Assembly: GCA_033763975.1 (NCBI GenBank)
Contig: JANRJM010000011.1
Span: 1-64,000, forward strand
DNA: 64,000 nt
Origin: Planctomycetota bacterium
Lineage (GTDB): Bacteria > Planctomycetota > Phycisphaerae > Phycisphaerales > UBA1924
Direction of reading: 5' to 3'
How positions within the stretch are numbered: the first letter of the stretch is position 1; each line of letters starts with the position of its first letter. The notes beneath the pieces are model-generated. The model saw only the letters and a program-made list of their open reading frames with translations, was not told the DNA's origin and ran no database searches. Of this stretch, positions 1 to 8,390 are shown in pieces. A program made the translations under genes and the position numbers.

Positions 1-2918
1 TCGGCGCGAAGGCCCGCGAGGCGCTCGGCCCGGCGCCGGTCGCGGGCGGCCGCCGCGAGCGCCGCCGCGTCGTTCGCGCCCAGCGTGAGGGCCGGGCCGG
101 CGGGCGGCGCGTCCTCGGCGCGCAATCGCCCGGCCCGCAGCCCGCCGACGGTGCGGCCCGCCGCGAGCGCGCGCTCGCGTTCGAGACGCTCGGCGGCGAG
201 CAGGTCCGGGTTGAACCGCCGGCTGATCCAGCGGTCCCAGGCGATGCGCCGCGTCGCGATGTCGAGCAGCAGCAGCGCGAGCGCCCACGACAGCAGCGGA
301 CGCCACAGCGACGACACGCTTTCGCGCGGCGGCACGCCGGTGCGCTCGAAGAGGGCGGCGTCGGCGGGGCGGTCGATGGACAGCACCCGCCCGCCGCTCG
401 CGCGGGCGATGCGCTCGAGCAGGGCGGCGTCGGACGATCGCGCGCGGTACTCGACGCCCTCGAGCACGGTCGAGCCCACGACGCTCGCGGGCAGCGGGCG
501 TCCGTCGCGCGTGGGGCGGATGACGGCGACGTGCGTGCCGGTCTCGCGCACGCGCGCGAGCCCCTCGTACACGCCCGGGGCCACCTGCGAGAGCACGAGC
601 GTGCGGGCCTCGCCCGAGGGCGCGAAGACGGTCGCGTCGACGGCGAGCGCGTCCATGGGCGTGGCGTCGGGGTTCTGCGCGACCAGTCTCAGGCGGATGC
701 CCTCGGGGCCTGATTCGCTCTCGCCCCGGATGGTCGGGCTCTCGGGCGCGCGGCCGACGGTGCGCAAGATCTGGGTCCAGAGGCGGGCATAGGCGGGATC
801 GTCGATCCAGGCGCGCGACCAGGCGCCCGCGTCGCTCGTCCACGCCGCGACCTGCCCGAGGCCGACGTTCCAGATCGCGAGCACGGGCTCGCCCCGGGGC
901 GTGGTCATCGCGAGGGTGATGCCCGGCTCGGTGCGCGGGCGGGTGAGCACGAGCCCGCCCAGGATCGGCGGCGCGTCGAGCCCGGCGGTGACGGCCGACC
1001 CGCCCCCGAGCACGACGGGCGTGAACGGCTCCTCGCGGATGAGCGGGGAGCGCACGATGCGGACGGCCTTGAGCAGCAGGCGGGGGAGTTGGGCGGCGCT
1101 CTGGGCCTCGAAGTGCTCGCCCCCGCCGACGGAGGCCATGCGCCGCAGCAGCGCGTTGTCGGCGCTGTCGCCCACCGCGATGGTCGAGACCTTGATGCCC
1201 TCCGCGGCGCACTGCTCGGCCAGGGGGACAAGGCGCTGCTGCGCCTGCGAGACGCCGTCGGTGAGGAGCACGATGTGGCGCACCTTCGCGTCGCGCCCGG
1301 CGCGGCGCATCTCGGCGATGGCGATCTCCATCCCCGCGGGCGCGTTGGTGCCGCCGCCCGACGAGATCCCCCGGATGGTGCGCACGAGGGCGGGCGGGTC
1401 GTCGTTGGGCGCCAGCGGCGCCTCGAGCGTCGCCTCGGTGTTGAACGTGACGACGCCCACCAGGTCGCGCCGGTCCATCGAACGCACCGCGAGGGCGGCG
1501 GCGTCGTTCGCCAGTTCCTGCTGCGAGCGACCCGACCCCAGCACCGGACGCCACATCGAGCCGGAGTTGTCGAGCACGAAGATCGTCGCGGCGTCGGGCG
1601 TCACGACCACGTCGGGCACCTCGAGGTCGACCGGGAGCACGGGCTCGAGCGTTGAGCCCCGCCAGCCGCCCGGCGCATACGAGTTGAGCCCCCCCACGTA
1701 CACCAGCCCGCCCCCCAGGTCGTTCACATGCGTGCGCAGGGCGAGTTGCACGGCGTCGGGAACGTCCTCGGCCGGCACATCGTTCAGGATCACCAGGTCG
1801 TGCGCCTGCAGCGCGAGCAGGTCGGCCGAGAGCCCGGCGGGCGCGGTGACGCGGACGTCGGCCCCGCCCGCGCGCAGCACGCCCGCCAGCGTGCGCGACG
1901 ACAGCGACTCGGGCTCGCCCACCAGCAGGACCGACCCGCGCCCGGGGCTCACGGTGAAGGCCTCGCCCCGGTTGTTCTCCTCGATCGTGTCGGCGAGCGC
2001 ACGCACGCCCCCCTGGTCGTCGGGGCCCAGCGCGGGCTCGAAGACGGCCCGGAACCGGTGCACGCGCCCCTCGCCCAGCGGGACCTCCACCCGCTCGACG
2101 CGCAGCCCGGGCTCGAGCGCCACCGCCAGCCCGTCGCCGGGCGCGCCGGGCGAGATGTCCACGCTCTCGCCGTTGCGCAGGAGGCGGAGCGTGCCGGTCG
2201 TCGCCTGCGTGCTCGAGAGCGCGACGCGCACGCTGACCGTGCTGCCCGCGGCGGCGGTGGCGGGGGCGTCCACCGCCTCGATGGCGACCTCGCGGTCGAC
2301 GCTGTACTCCAGCGGCACGACATCCACCGGCACCACCGTGCCGGCGACGACGCCCGCGCCCGGCGCTTCCTGCGCCGCGGTCAGGGCGTCGCCGGCGGTC
2401 TGCACGCCGTCCGAGATCAGCACGAGGCGACCGGCCGCGCCGGGGGGGATCATGGCGCGCGCCAGGCGCAGGGCCTCGGCGATGTTGGTGCCCTCGCCGG
2501 TGCGGACGTCGAGGGACAGATCGCCCACGCCCGCGCGGGTCGGCCTCCGGACGCCCACCGGCGCCGCGTCGAAGGCGACGATGCCCAGGAGATCGTCCGG
2601 TCCGCGCGAGACACCGGCGGCGCGAAGAAACGCGGCGGCCTGCGCGGTCGCGTCTTCGCCCTGTGCCCCCCGGTAATACCGACGAGCGCTCCCCGAGGTA
2701 TCCACGACGGCGACCACCGCCAGCGCCTCGGACCGGCGGACCGTGCTCAGGTCCGCCAACGCCGCCACGAGCACGGCGCCCAGCACCACCCGCACCAGGA
2801 CCGCGGCGGCCCGGCGCACGCCGGTCATCGCGAGCAGCCATCGCGCGCCGATCAGCGTGAGCAGCACGAGCGCGCCCAGCGCCCAGACCCAGACGGGCTC
2901 GTCGAGTCGGACCGTCAC
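1..2918 (-). CDS. Membrane protein with two VWA domains and a glutamine-amidotransferase-like middle (C-terminus beyond window)
   Basis: Reading from GTG at 2918, the frame stays open for 972 codons to the window edge, so the gene is partial at its 3' end. Two hydrophobic helices lie in residues 8-60. A first von Willebrand A fold follows, with a DTSGS metal-site motif near residue 73. Next comes a region with GATase-like features (LLVGEPESLS, LVYVGG), then a second VWA fold with DNSGSM near residue 450 and LLTDG further on. Another helix lies near residue 880, followed by a charged tail. This is the BatA/YfbK-like double-VWA architecture common in planctomycetes, often near MoxR ATPases. No MoxR is visible here because the neighbour lies outside the window. 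GTG at 2951 is an alternative start. The role (surface or chaperone-like assembly) is inferred from the family only. Long open frames on the opposite strand here are Arg/Ser-rich and are not genes. Confidence 0.8.
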   Translation of the reverse strand, partial: MTVRLDEPVWVWALGALVLLTLIGARWLLAMTGVRRAAAVLVRVVLGAVLVAALADLSTVRRSEALAVVAVVDTSGSARRYYRGAQGEDATAQAAAFLRAAGVSRGPDDLLGIVAFDAAPVGVRRPTRAGVGDLSLDVRTGEGTNIAEALRLARAMIPPGAAGRLVLISDGVQTAGDALTAAQEAPGAGVVAGTVVPVDVVPLEYSVDREVAIEAVDAPATAAAGSTVSVRVALSSTQATTGTLRLLRNGESVDISPGAPGDGLAVALEPGLRVERVEVPLGEGRVHRFRAVFEPALGPDDQGGVRALADTIEENNRGEAFTVSPGRGSVLLVGEPESLSSRTLAGVLRAGGADVRVTAPAGLSADLLALQAHDLVILNDVPAEDVPDAVQLALRTHVNDLGGGLVYVGGLNSYAPGGWRGSTLEPVLPVDLEVPDVVVTPDAATIFVLDNSGSMWRPVLGSGRSQQELANDAAALAVRSMDRRDLVGVVTFNTEATLEAPLAPNDDPPALVRTIRGISSGGGTNAPAGMEIAIAEMRRAGRDAKVRHIVLLTDGVSQAQQRLVPLAEQCAAEGIKVSTIAVGDSADNALLRRMASVGGGEHFEAQSAAQLPRLLLKAVRIVRSPLIREEPFTPVVLGGGSAVTAGLDAPPILGGLVLTRPRTEPGITLAMTTPRGEPVLAIWNVGLGQVAAWTSDAGAWSRAWIDDPAYARLWTQILRTVGRAPESPTIRGESESGPEGIRLRLVAQNPDATPMDALAVDATVFAPSGEARTLVLSQVAPGVYEGLARVRETGTHVAVIRPTRDGRPLPASVVGSTVLEGVEYRARSSDAALLERIARASGGRVLSIDRPADAALFERTGVPPRESVSSLWRPLLSWALALLLLDIATRRIAWDRWISRRFNPDLLAAERLERERALAAGRTVGGLRAGRLRAEDAPPAGPALTLGANDAAALAAAARDRRRAERLAGLRA

Positions 2919-3069
2919 GAAGAAGAGCGTACGCGCGGAGTTATGCGACACGGCGCAGCGGCGGGCCGGCCGCACCGGCGTCAACCCCGTCATACGCGCG
3001 GTGATTCACCGGATCATCACGGATGGGAACACGAAATGGGCCATACCCGGGGACCGATGTCAGAGGGCC

Positions 3070-4335
3070 ATGGAAGACACCAACACATTTCGCCAGGCGG
3101 GCGTGCTGCCGCTGTCCCGCCGTGAACCCTGGCCCGGATCGCTCGTGCGCCGGGCGACGCTCGCGACGTCCGCGATGCTGCTGAAGCTGAGCGCGGCGTC
3201 GATCGACGCCTGCCGCGGCGCCGGCCTGCGCGCGGGCGGGCACATGATGTTCCCGGGCTCGGCGGCCGACGCTCTCGGCGCCTGGCACGACCGCCAGGCA
3301 TGGCCCGAGAAGCCGCTGCGGGTGGGGCTGGTGGATCCCGGGCACTGGGCGACCGTGCTCGCCGAGACCTCCGGGGCGACGCACGTCGAGTGGTACGCGC
3401 TGGCGGACGGCGTCGCGTGCGACTGGGTGCGCGAGGGGCTGGACGCGCTCGTCACGCACGACGCGGACGGGATGCTGACCATCGAGACGCCCGAGCACGC
3501 CGGGCGCGAGGCGCCGTGGTACGACTGGAACGCGCCGCGCCCGCTGTCGTACCCGTCGGTGTTCCCCAACCGGCTCGACGCGGCACGGGTGACCCTCGCC
3601 GAAGGGATGAGCGACGCCGCCATGACCCGGCTGATCATCGAGGCCGCCGGCATCCTCGCGCGTCATCCCGCACGCCTCACGCTGCACGACCGGCTGATCG
3701 GGCGGCGTCCGCTCCCGGCCACGCCCGAACGCAGCGAGCGCCCCGTGCGCTTCTACCCGCGCGCGGACGTGACGACCGCGATCGTCGGCCGCATGGTCGA
3801 AGAACTCGCGCGCTACCGGACCGGTTCGGTGCCGACCGACGCCGAGCGGGTCGCGGCCCGGCTCGTGAGCGCCTGGGCCGCCACCTGGTCGGCGGACGTC
3901 GACGAGGAGTTCCGCCGGCTGGCCGCGGAGGCGTCGATGCGGGTGTGCGCCGACGAGCCCGAGACGCTGCTGCGCGTGGGGGCGGTGCGGCTGTCGGGCA
4001 TGGACGATGAGGCCGGGCTTGAAGTGCTGCTCCGCGCCGAGCGGGTGGTGCGTCGGCGCGAGCCATCCATCACCGACCAGGTGCCGTTCCTCGCGGGCGA
4101 ACTGGACGCGGGCACGCCGGGCCCGCGCACCACGGGACGCATCGCCGCGGGCATCAGCCTGGTCGCCGCGACCCTTCCCGACGACAAGCTCGCGTACTTC
4201 CGCGACGATCTGACCGATGACCTGCGCCACGCCAACGCGCTCGTCGGGCGCGACCAGGATCACACGCTGCTGCTCTCGCTCGTCCGCCAGATCATCGAGT
4301 TCCGCACGAAGGTCGCGACCGCCGCGGCTGCCTGA
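3070..4335 (+). CDS. Hypothetical protein, 421 aa
   Basis: I do not recognise a family. The frame extends further upstream, but the ATG at 3070 is preceded by AGAGGG and starts a natural protein beginning MEDTNTF. The N-terminal 70 residues contain one weakly hydrophobic stretch (LATSAMLLKLSAASIDA). The rest is a soluble, acidic, mixed alpha/beta sequence (GLVDPGHWATVLAE, GAVRLSGMDDEAGLEVLLRAE) with no cysteine motif and no obvious catalytic signature. The middle has a Trp/Tyr-rich stretch (EAPWYDWNAPRPLSYPS). It converges with a small minus-strand gene, the two stops being 3 bp apart, and it is divergent from the double-VWA gene. Codon use looks like the rest of the window, so it is not an obvious recent import. 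Confidence 0.75.
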   Translation: MEDTNTFRQAGVLPLSRREPWPGSLVRRATLATSAMLLKLSAASIDACRGAGLRAGGHMMFPGSAADALGAWHDRQAWPEKPLRVGLVDPGHWATVLAETSGATHVEWYALADGVACDWVREGLDALVTHDADGMLTIETPEHAGREAPWYDWNAPRPLSYPSVFPNRLDAARVTLAEGMSDAAMTRLIIEAAGILARHPARLTLHDRLIGRRPLPATPERSERPVRFYPRADVTTAIVGRMVEELARYRTGSVPTDAERVAARLVSAWAATWSADVDEEFRRLAAEASMRVCADEPETLLRVGAVRLSGMDDEAGLEVLLRAERVVRRREPSITDQVPFLAGELDAGTPGPRTTGRIAAGISLVAATLPDDKLAYFRDDLTDDLRHANALVGRDQDHTLLLSLVRQIIEFRTKVATAAAA

Positions 4336-4338
4336 ACC

Positions 4339-4623
4339 CTACCCCGCGACGTCGAGCCGCCCCGGCCCGTCCGGGTGGTGCAGGCGCCCGCTGGCGGTGT
4401 ACTGGCTCTGCTCCCGATCCTCGTGGGCTTCCTCCTGGTCGTTGCCCTTCAGCGAACGGGCGGCCTCCGGGGCTTCCACCTCGGTGCTGTCCACGAGCAC
4501 CTCGTCCGCCGCGGGCGCGTGCTTCGGGGGTGGGGCCGGGCGCGCGGGCGGTCGAGCCATGACGCGTTCGGCGTGCAGCGCCCCGGCGAGTGACGCGGCG
4601 ATGTTCGTGCCGATCACGGGCAT
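4339..4623 (-). CDS. Small hypothetical protein, 94 aa
   Basis: The reading frame starts MPVIGTNIAASLAGALHAER at ATG 4623. A TTG 39 bases upstream would add 13 basic residues but looks less likely. After a short Ala-rich helix the protein is Pro/Lys-rich and then strongly acidic (EVEAPEAARSLKGNDQEEAH), suggesting a largely disordered protein. It lies 112 bp downstream of fabI on the same strand and may share its transcript. I see no clear ribosome binding site and assign no function. It could be a chance frame, but the composition is unlike the Arg-rich frames that arise antisense to genes in this GC-rich sequence. Confidence 0.5.
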   Translation of the reverse strand: MPVIGTNIAASLAGALHAERVMARPPARPAPPPKHAPAADEVLVDSTEVEAPEAARSLKGNDQEEAHEDREQSQYTASGRLHHPDGPGRLDVAG

Positions 4624-4735
4624 ACCCGTAGATCGGCGAGCGGCCCGCGCGCACTTGATCAACGGACCACCCGTTTAGGGGATGATGGCCGGAAACGCGC
4701 GGCGCGACGCGCACGCCCCGCGCCCGTCGCACGCA

Positions 4736-5521
4736 TCAGGCTCCGAGAATGTTCACGCCGCAGTCCACGTAGATCGTCTCGCCGGTGACGCCCGAGGACA
4801 GGTCCGACACGAGGTACACCGCGGTGTCGCCGACCTCGCGCCCCTCGACGTTGCGCCGCAGCGGGGCCTTCTGCTCGACCATCGCGGAGATGGTGTCGAC
4901 CCCGCCGATGGCCGACGCCGCGAGCGTCCGCAGGTACCCGCCCGAGATGAGGTTCACGCGGATCTTGTCGGGGCCGAGTTCGGCCGCGAGGTAGCGCCCG
5001 GTGGCCTCGAGGGCGGCCTTGGCGACGCCCATCACGTTGTACCCGGGCACGACCTTCTCGGCGCCGTAGTACGACATGCCGAGGATCGAGCCCCCGCCCG
5101 AGCGCGCCATCAGCGGCCTGGCGCGCTGCGCGAACGCCAGCAGCGTGTACGCCGAGACGTCCAACGCGCTCGTGTACTGTGCGCGGGTGGTGGTGATGAA
5201 CTTGCCCGGCTGCAGGATGTCGCGGTCGGCGAAGGCGATCGAGTGGATCACGAAGTCCAGGCGGTCGAACGACTCGGCGTACTTCGCGAAAGCGCCGTCG
5301 ATCTGCTCGTCGTTCCCCGCGTCCATCGGGCACATCCACGGGTTCTGGGCCCCCAGCGTGTCGACCGCGCGCCGGGTGCGGTGCTCGTTGCGCTCGCCGG
5401 GCATGTGCGTGAACGCGCAGCGCGCGCCGTGCTGAATCAGCGACTTGGCGATGTGCCACGCGTACGAGCGGTCGTTCGCGATCCCCACCACCAGCCCGAC
5501 CTTGCCGTCCAGAAGACCCAT
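4736..5521 (-). CDS. fabI: Enoyl-[acyl-carrier-protein] reductase (NADH), FabI type
   Basis: FabI performs the last reduction of each fatty-acid elongation cycle, turning trans-2-enoyl-ACP into acyl-ACP in the cytoplasm. The 261-residue length is typical. The N-terminus carries the divergent SDR nucleotide-binding segment of the family (GIANDRSYAWHIA, residues 13-25). The catalytic pair is Tyr161 and Lys168 in YNVMGVAK, with Tyr151 in SYYGAEK just before it. The C-terminal TGETIYVDCGVNILG strand is also typical. ATG 5521 is preceded by GGAG with nine bases of spacing, which favours it over ATG 5536. The gene is divergent from nadC, and a possible -10 box (TAGCAT) lies about 40 bp upstream of the start. 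Identification is secure. Confidence 0.96.
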   Translation of the reverse strand: MGLLDGKVGLVVGIANDRSYAWHIAKSLIQHGARCAFTHMPGERNEHRTRRAVDTLGAQNPWMCPMDAGNDEQIDGAFAKYAESFDRLDFVIHSIAFADRDILQPGKFITTTRAQYTSALDVSAYTLLAFAQRARPLMARSGGGSILGMSYYGAEKVVPGYNVMGVAKAALEATGRYLAAELGPDKIRVNLISGGYLRTLAASAIGGVDTISAMVEQKAPLRRNVEGREVGDTAVYLVSDLSSGVTGETIYVDCGVNILGA

Positions 5522-5561
5522 GTGGTTGCGCTCCATGCGGCGTTGGGACGCCGGAATCGCA

Positions 5562-5567
5562 ATGCTA
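5562..5567 (-). promoter_or_regulatory. Candidate -10 box for fabI (TAGCAT)
   Basis: On the minus strand TAGCAT sits 40 bases before the fabI ATG, leaving a leader of about 35 bases that contains the GGAG ribosome binding site. No strong -35 hexamer is visible, so this is a motif-only call. Confidence 0.35.
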
Positions 5568-5591
5568 GGAACCCACCCGCGCGACGCCCGG

Positions 5592-5597
5592 TACCAT
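5592..5597 (+). promoter_or_regulatory. Candidate -10 box for nadC (TACCAT), leaderless spacing
   Basis: TACCAT ends five bases before the nadC GTG, so transcription would begin at or next to the start codon. No Shine-Dalgarno sequence is visible, which agrees with a leaderless message. Same arrangement as at several other genes here. Confidence 0.45.
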
Positions 5598-5602
5598 CCC
5601 GC

Positions 5603-6535
5603 GTGCCCGACGACACCGAAGTCAACGCCCTGCCCCTGCCCGACCTCTTCGCCCGGTTCGTCGCGAGCGGGCTGGTCGCGCGCGTCATCGACCTCGCCTT
5701 CGACGAAGACCTCGGGCGGGCCGGCGATGTCACCAGCCTCGCGTGCATCCCCGAGGATCGTGTGGGCGTTGGTCGCCTGGTGGCGCGCGGTGGGGGGGTC
5801 ATCGCCGGGCTGGCCGCGCTTCCCCTCGTGCGGGATCGCTTCGCGCCGGGCCTCCATCTGCGCATCGCGCATCGCGACGCAACGCCCGCCGCGCCCGGCA
5901 CGCTCCTGGCCGAGCTCACCGGCCCGCTGCGCGCCATGCTCGCGATGGAACGCACGGCCCTGAACCTCGTCGGGCGTCTCAGCGGGGTCGCGACGCGCAC
6001 CGCGGCGTTCGTCGGCGCCATGCCGCCCGCCTCGCGTGCCGCGATCTACGACACGCGCAAGACCACCCCGGGCCTGCGCGTGCTCGAGAAGTACGCCGTG
6101 CGCTGCGGCGGGGGGCGCTGCCACCGCCTCGGGCTGCACGATGCGATGCTCATCAAGGACAACCACCTCGCGGGCGTCGGCACGGCGGAACTGGCGGCGT
6201 TCGTGCAGGGGGCGGCGTCGCGGGCGCGGGCGATGTCGCCGGTCGCGTTCGTGCAGGTCGAGGTCGACACGCTCGACCAGTTCGAAGCGCTGCTCGCGCT
6301 CCCGCCGGGCGTGGTCGACATCGTGCTGCTCGACAACATGACGCCCGCCGACCTTGCCCACGCCGCCCGCAGGCGCGACGCCCGCGCCCCGCGGCTCGAA
6401 CTCGAGGCCTCGGGCGGGGTCACGCTCGCCACGCTCCCCGCGATCGCGACGAGCGGCGTGGATCGCATCAGCGTCGGCGGGATCACGCACCAGGCCGTCT
6501 CGCTGGATGTCGCCCTCGACGTGGAGCCCGGATGA
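5603..6535 (+). CDS. nadC: Nicotinate-nucleotide pyrophosphorylase (carboxylating)
   Basis: NadC condenses quinolinate with phosphoribosyl pyrophosphate to give nicotinate mononucleotide, CO2 and pyrophosphate in de novo NAD synthesis. The frame gives 310 residues from GTG 5603, slightly longer than the usual 280-290 because of the N-terminus. Family signatures are clear: the EDLGRAGDVTS start region, the quinolinate/PRPP-binding DTRKTTPGLRVLEKYAVRCGGG-type segment (split here as DTRKTTPGLR and EKYAVRCGGG), HRLGLHDAMLIKDNH, VQVEVDTLDQ, DIVLLDNM, LEASGGV and ISVGGITH. The stop overlaps the birA start as ATGA, so the two are translationally coupled. nadA and nadB are not in the window. GTG at 5603 is chosen because a -10-like box ends five bases before it. 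Confidence 0.93.
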   Translation: MPDDTEVNALPLPDLFARFVASGLVARVIDLAFDEDLGRAGDVTSLACIPEDRVGVGRLVARGGGVIAGLAALPLVRDRFAPGLHLRIAHRDATPAAPGTLLAELTGPLRAMLAMERTALNLVGRLSGVATRTAAFVGAMPPASRAAIYDTRKTTPGLRVLEKYAVRCGGGRCHRLGLHDAMLIKDNHLAGVGTAELAAFVQGAASRARAMSPVAFVQVEVDTLDQFEALLALPPGVVDIVLLDNMTPADLAHAARRRDARAPRLELEASGGVTLATLPAIATSGVDRISVGGITHQAVSLDVALDVEPG

Positions 6536-7392
6536 CCGCGCCCGACGAGACGGGCCGCGTGCGTGACGCGGTGGGCGAGATCCTGGCGCGCGAGCAACGC
6601 CCGGCGCGCGTCGTCGTGCTCGATGAAACGCCGAGCACGCAGGACGTCGCCCGCGAGATGGCGCGCGACCTCGAGGGGGCGTGGGGAGTGGCGATCGCGC
6701 TCGCGCAGACCGCCGGACGCGGGCGCCTCGGCCGCTCGTGGACCGCCTCGCCCGGCCTGTCGCTCGCGTGCACCATCGCGATCCCCGCCCCGGCGCTCGA
6801 CCCGGCCCGCCTCAGCCTCGCGGCGGGCGTGGCGGCGGTGCGCGCGTGCGAGGCGCTGCTCGGCACGCCGAACGCAGTTACCCGGCCGCCCGCGCCTACC
6901 GCGCCAGATGCGCCGCCCGCTGCCCGTCTGGGCCTGCGCTGGCCGAACGACGTCGTGGAGCGCGGCCCGCGCGGGCGCAAGCTGTCGGGCGTGCTCATCG
7001 AGATGGCCGGCGGGGCGGCGTTGGTGGGCGTGGGCATCAACCTCCGACACACCGACGCCGACTGGCCCGCCGAACTCCGCGGCCGGGCCGTCTCGCTGCG
7101 ACAACTGGCGTCCCGCGACGACGGGCCGCTCGTCGACGTTTCCGCCGCGGCGTGCGCGCTGGTTCGCGCCATGAGCCGCGTGCTGCGCGAGCCGTTCGAG
7201 CACGCCCTCGACGACTGGCGCGCGTGCGACGTGCTCACGGGCACCCGGCGCGCGTTCGTCCGCGATGGCGTGCGCTACGAGGGGATGGTGCGGGGCGTCG
7301 ACCCGCTCAGCCACCTGGAACTCGACGACGACCAGCGTGGCCTCGTGCGCCTCGACGTGCTCACGACCTCTATGGTGCACGACGTGCCGTGA
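6532..7392 (+). CDS. birA: Biotin--[acetyl-CoA-carboxylase] ligase
   Basis: This enzyme makes biotinyl-AMP and attaches biotin to the carrier protein of acetyl-CoA carboxylase. The 286-residue protein has the catalytic domain only: there is no N-terminal winged-helix domain, so it should not act as a DNA-binding biotin repressor. Visible motifs are DETPSTQDVA, the biotin/ATP loop GRGRLGRSW (residues 63-71 region), LRWPNDV, KLSGVLIE and GVGINLR. A proline/alanine-rich insert (PPAPTAPDAPPA) precedes the WPNDV motif. The C-terminal beta-barrel is present (GMVRGVDPLSHLEL). ATG overlaps the nadC stop by four bases, so the genes form a two-gene operon of cofactor metabolism. Confidence 0.92.
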   Translation: MTAPDETGRVRDAVGEILAREQRPARVVVLDETPSTQDVAREMARDLEGAWGVAIALAQTAGRGRLGRSWTASPGLSLACTIAIPAPALDPARLSLAAGVAAVRACEALLGTPNAVTRPPAPTAPDAPPAARLGLRWPNDVVERGPRGRKLSGVLIEMAGGAALVGVGINLRHTDADWPAELRGRAVSLRQLASRDDGPLVDVSAAACALVRAMSRVLREPFEHALDDWRACDVLTGTRRAFVRDGVRYEGMVRGVDPLSHLELDDDQRGLVRLDVLTTSMVHDVP

Positions 7393-7423
7393 GGGAACGG
7401 CGCGAGCCGCCGGGAACGCCCCC

Positions 7424-7846
7424 TCACACCCCGGCCGCGATCTCGCGCGCGAGCGATGCGCCCTCGCCAGCGTCGAGCTTGCCGGCCTTCCACACGATGC
7501 CCAGCCCCGCGCCGTCGGTGCGGTCGGCGTACTTGGGGATGATGTGGAAGTGCACGTGGTCGATCGCCTGGTGCGCCAGCCCGCCGTTGTTCTGCAGCAC
7601 GTTGTACGCCGTCGCGCCCGTCGCCCGCATCACGGCCCGGCAGATCCGCGGCAGCACCCGCCCGATCGCGGCGGCCGCGTCGTCGGACAACTCCGCCAGC
7701 GTCGCCTTCGCCTCCCTGGGGATCACCAGCGTGTGCCCGCGGCTGATCGGGAAGATGTCGAGGAACGCCAGCACGTGCGCGTCCTCGTGCACCGTGTGGC
7801 ACGGGATCTCGCCCCGCAGGATCTTCGAGAAGATGGTGTCGGCCAT
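7424..7846 (-). CDS. HIT family protein (Hint/Fhit-like nucleotide hydrolase)
   Basis: The 140-residue protein begins MADTIFSKILRGEIPCHTV, the standard opening of bacterial HIT hydrolases that act on nucleoside phosphoramidates or dinucleotides. The name-giving triad HVHFHII (His-x-His-x-His) is intact, preceded by NVLQNNGGLAHQAIDH. It also has ISRGHTLVIPREA, the second family block. The length and lack of extra domains fit a Hint-type enzyme rather than GalT. The gene converges with birA. TACGAT ends six bases upstream of the ATG, suggesting a leaderless message. The physiological substrate cannot be read from sequence. Confidence 0.92.
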   Translation of the reverse strand: MADTIFSKILRGEIPCHTVHEDAHVLAFLDIFPISRGHTLVIPREAKATLAELSDDAAAAIGRVLPRICRAVMRATGATAYNVLQNNGGLAHQAIDHVHFHIIPKYADRTDGAGLGIVWKAGKLDAGEGASLAREIAAGV

Positions 7847-7852
7847 GGTCTC

Positions 7853-7858
7853 ATCGTA
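7853..7858 (-). promoter_or_regulatory. Candidate -10 box for the HIT gene (TACGAT), leaderless spacing
   Basis: On the minus strand TACGAT ends six bases before the ATG at 7846. No ribosome binding site fits between them, so a leaderless transcript is the simplest reading. Confidence 0.45.
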
Positions 7859-7875
7859 GTGACCGGGCTGAACTT

Positions 7876-8292
7876 CTACACGCGTGTCGGCAGGGCCGTG
7901 GTGTCGAGCCAGATCACTTCCCAGATGTGCCCGTCGAGGTCGGTGAAGGCGTGCCCGTACATGAACGCGTGCTCCTGGGGCTCCTTGTGCACGCTCCCTC
8001 CCGCGGCGACGGCCCGGCGGACCAGCTCGTCCACGTCCTCGCGCCGTGGCCTGGTGATGCACACGAGCACCTCGGTGGTGCGGGTCGCGTCGGCGATGGC
8101 CTTGGTGGTGTACGAGCGGAAGGCGTCGTGCGTCAGGAGCATCGCGAAGATGGTGTCGGAGAAGACGACGCACGAGCCGTGCTCGCCCGAGAACCGCGGG
8201 TCGATCTCGAACCCGAGGTGCCGGAAGAACGCGGTCGATGCCGCCAGGTTGCGGACGGGCAGGTTGACGAAGATCTGCGTGTGTGCCGCCAT
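7876..8292 (-). CDS. VOC family protein (glyoxalase/bleomycin-resistance fold)
   Basis: The 138-residue protein has the paired beta-alpha-beta-beta-beta modules of the vicinal oxygen chelate fold: TQIFVNLPVRNLAASTAFFRHLGF opens module one and the C-terminal FTDLDGHIWEVIWLD block closes module two. The family includes glyoxalase-like and lactoylglutathione-lyase-like enzymes. The sequence most resembles the uncharacterised YaeR/PhnB-like group with a C-terminal DGHxWE motif, where Glu can be a metal ligand. ATG 8292 is chosen over an upstream start because GGAGG sits five bases before it. It is divergent from mutL. The substrate is unknown. Confidence 0.85.
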   Translation of the reverse strand: MAAHTQIFVNLPVRNLAASTAFFRHLGFEIDPRFSGEHGSCVVFSDTIFAMLLTHDAFRSYTTKAIADATRTTEVLVCITRPRREDVDELVRRAVAAGGSVHKEPQEHAFMYGHAFTDLDGHIWEVIWLDTTALPTRV

Positions 8293-8335
8293 CGTGGCCT
8301 CCGCGGGCGCGGCGTGCGCCGGGCCCCGCGGGGCG

Positions 8336-8341
8336 AGCATA
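8336..8341 (-). promoter_or_regulatory. Candidate -10 box for the VOC gene (TATGCT)
   Basis: TATGCT on the minus strand lies 43 bases upstream of the VOC start, leaving a leader that carries the GGAGG ribosome binding site. It is back to back with the mutL box 40 bp away. Confidence 0.35.
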
Positions 8342-8379
8342 CCACGCTGCGTGTCGGGAGCGCCCCGAAGACGCGGGAG

Positions 8380-8385
8380 TACGAT
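8380..8385 (+). promoter_or_regulatory. Candidate -10 box for mutL (TACGAT), leaderless spacing
   Basis: TACGAT ends five bases before the GTG chosen as the mutL start, the same arrangement as for the HIT gene, which has the identical hexamer. Confidence 0.45.
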
Positions 8386-8390
8386 CGCGC

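Noticed and set aside
901-2676. Long open frame on the plus strand (591 codons)
   Set aside because: Ser/Arg/Thr-rich with no fold, antisense to the VWA protein, whose minus-strand frame has clear motifs in phase.
4682-5602. N-terminal extension of nadC in the same frame
   Set aside because: It is antisense to fabI, Arg/His-rich, and the nadC family starts right after the GTG at 5603.
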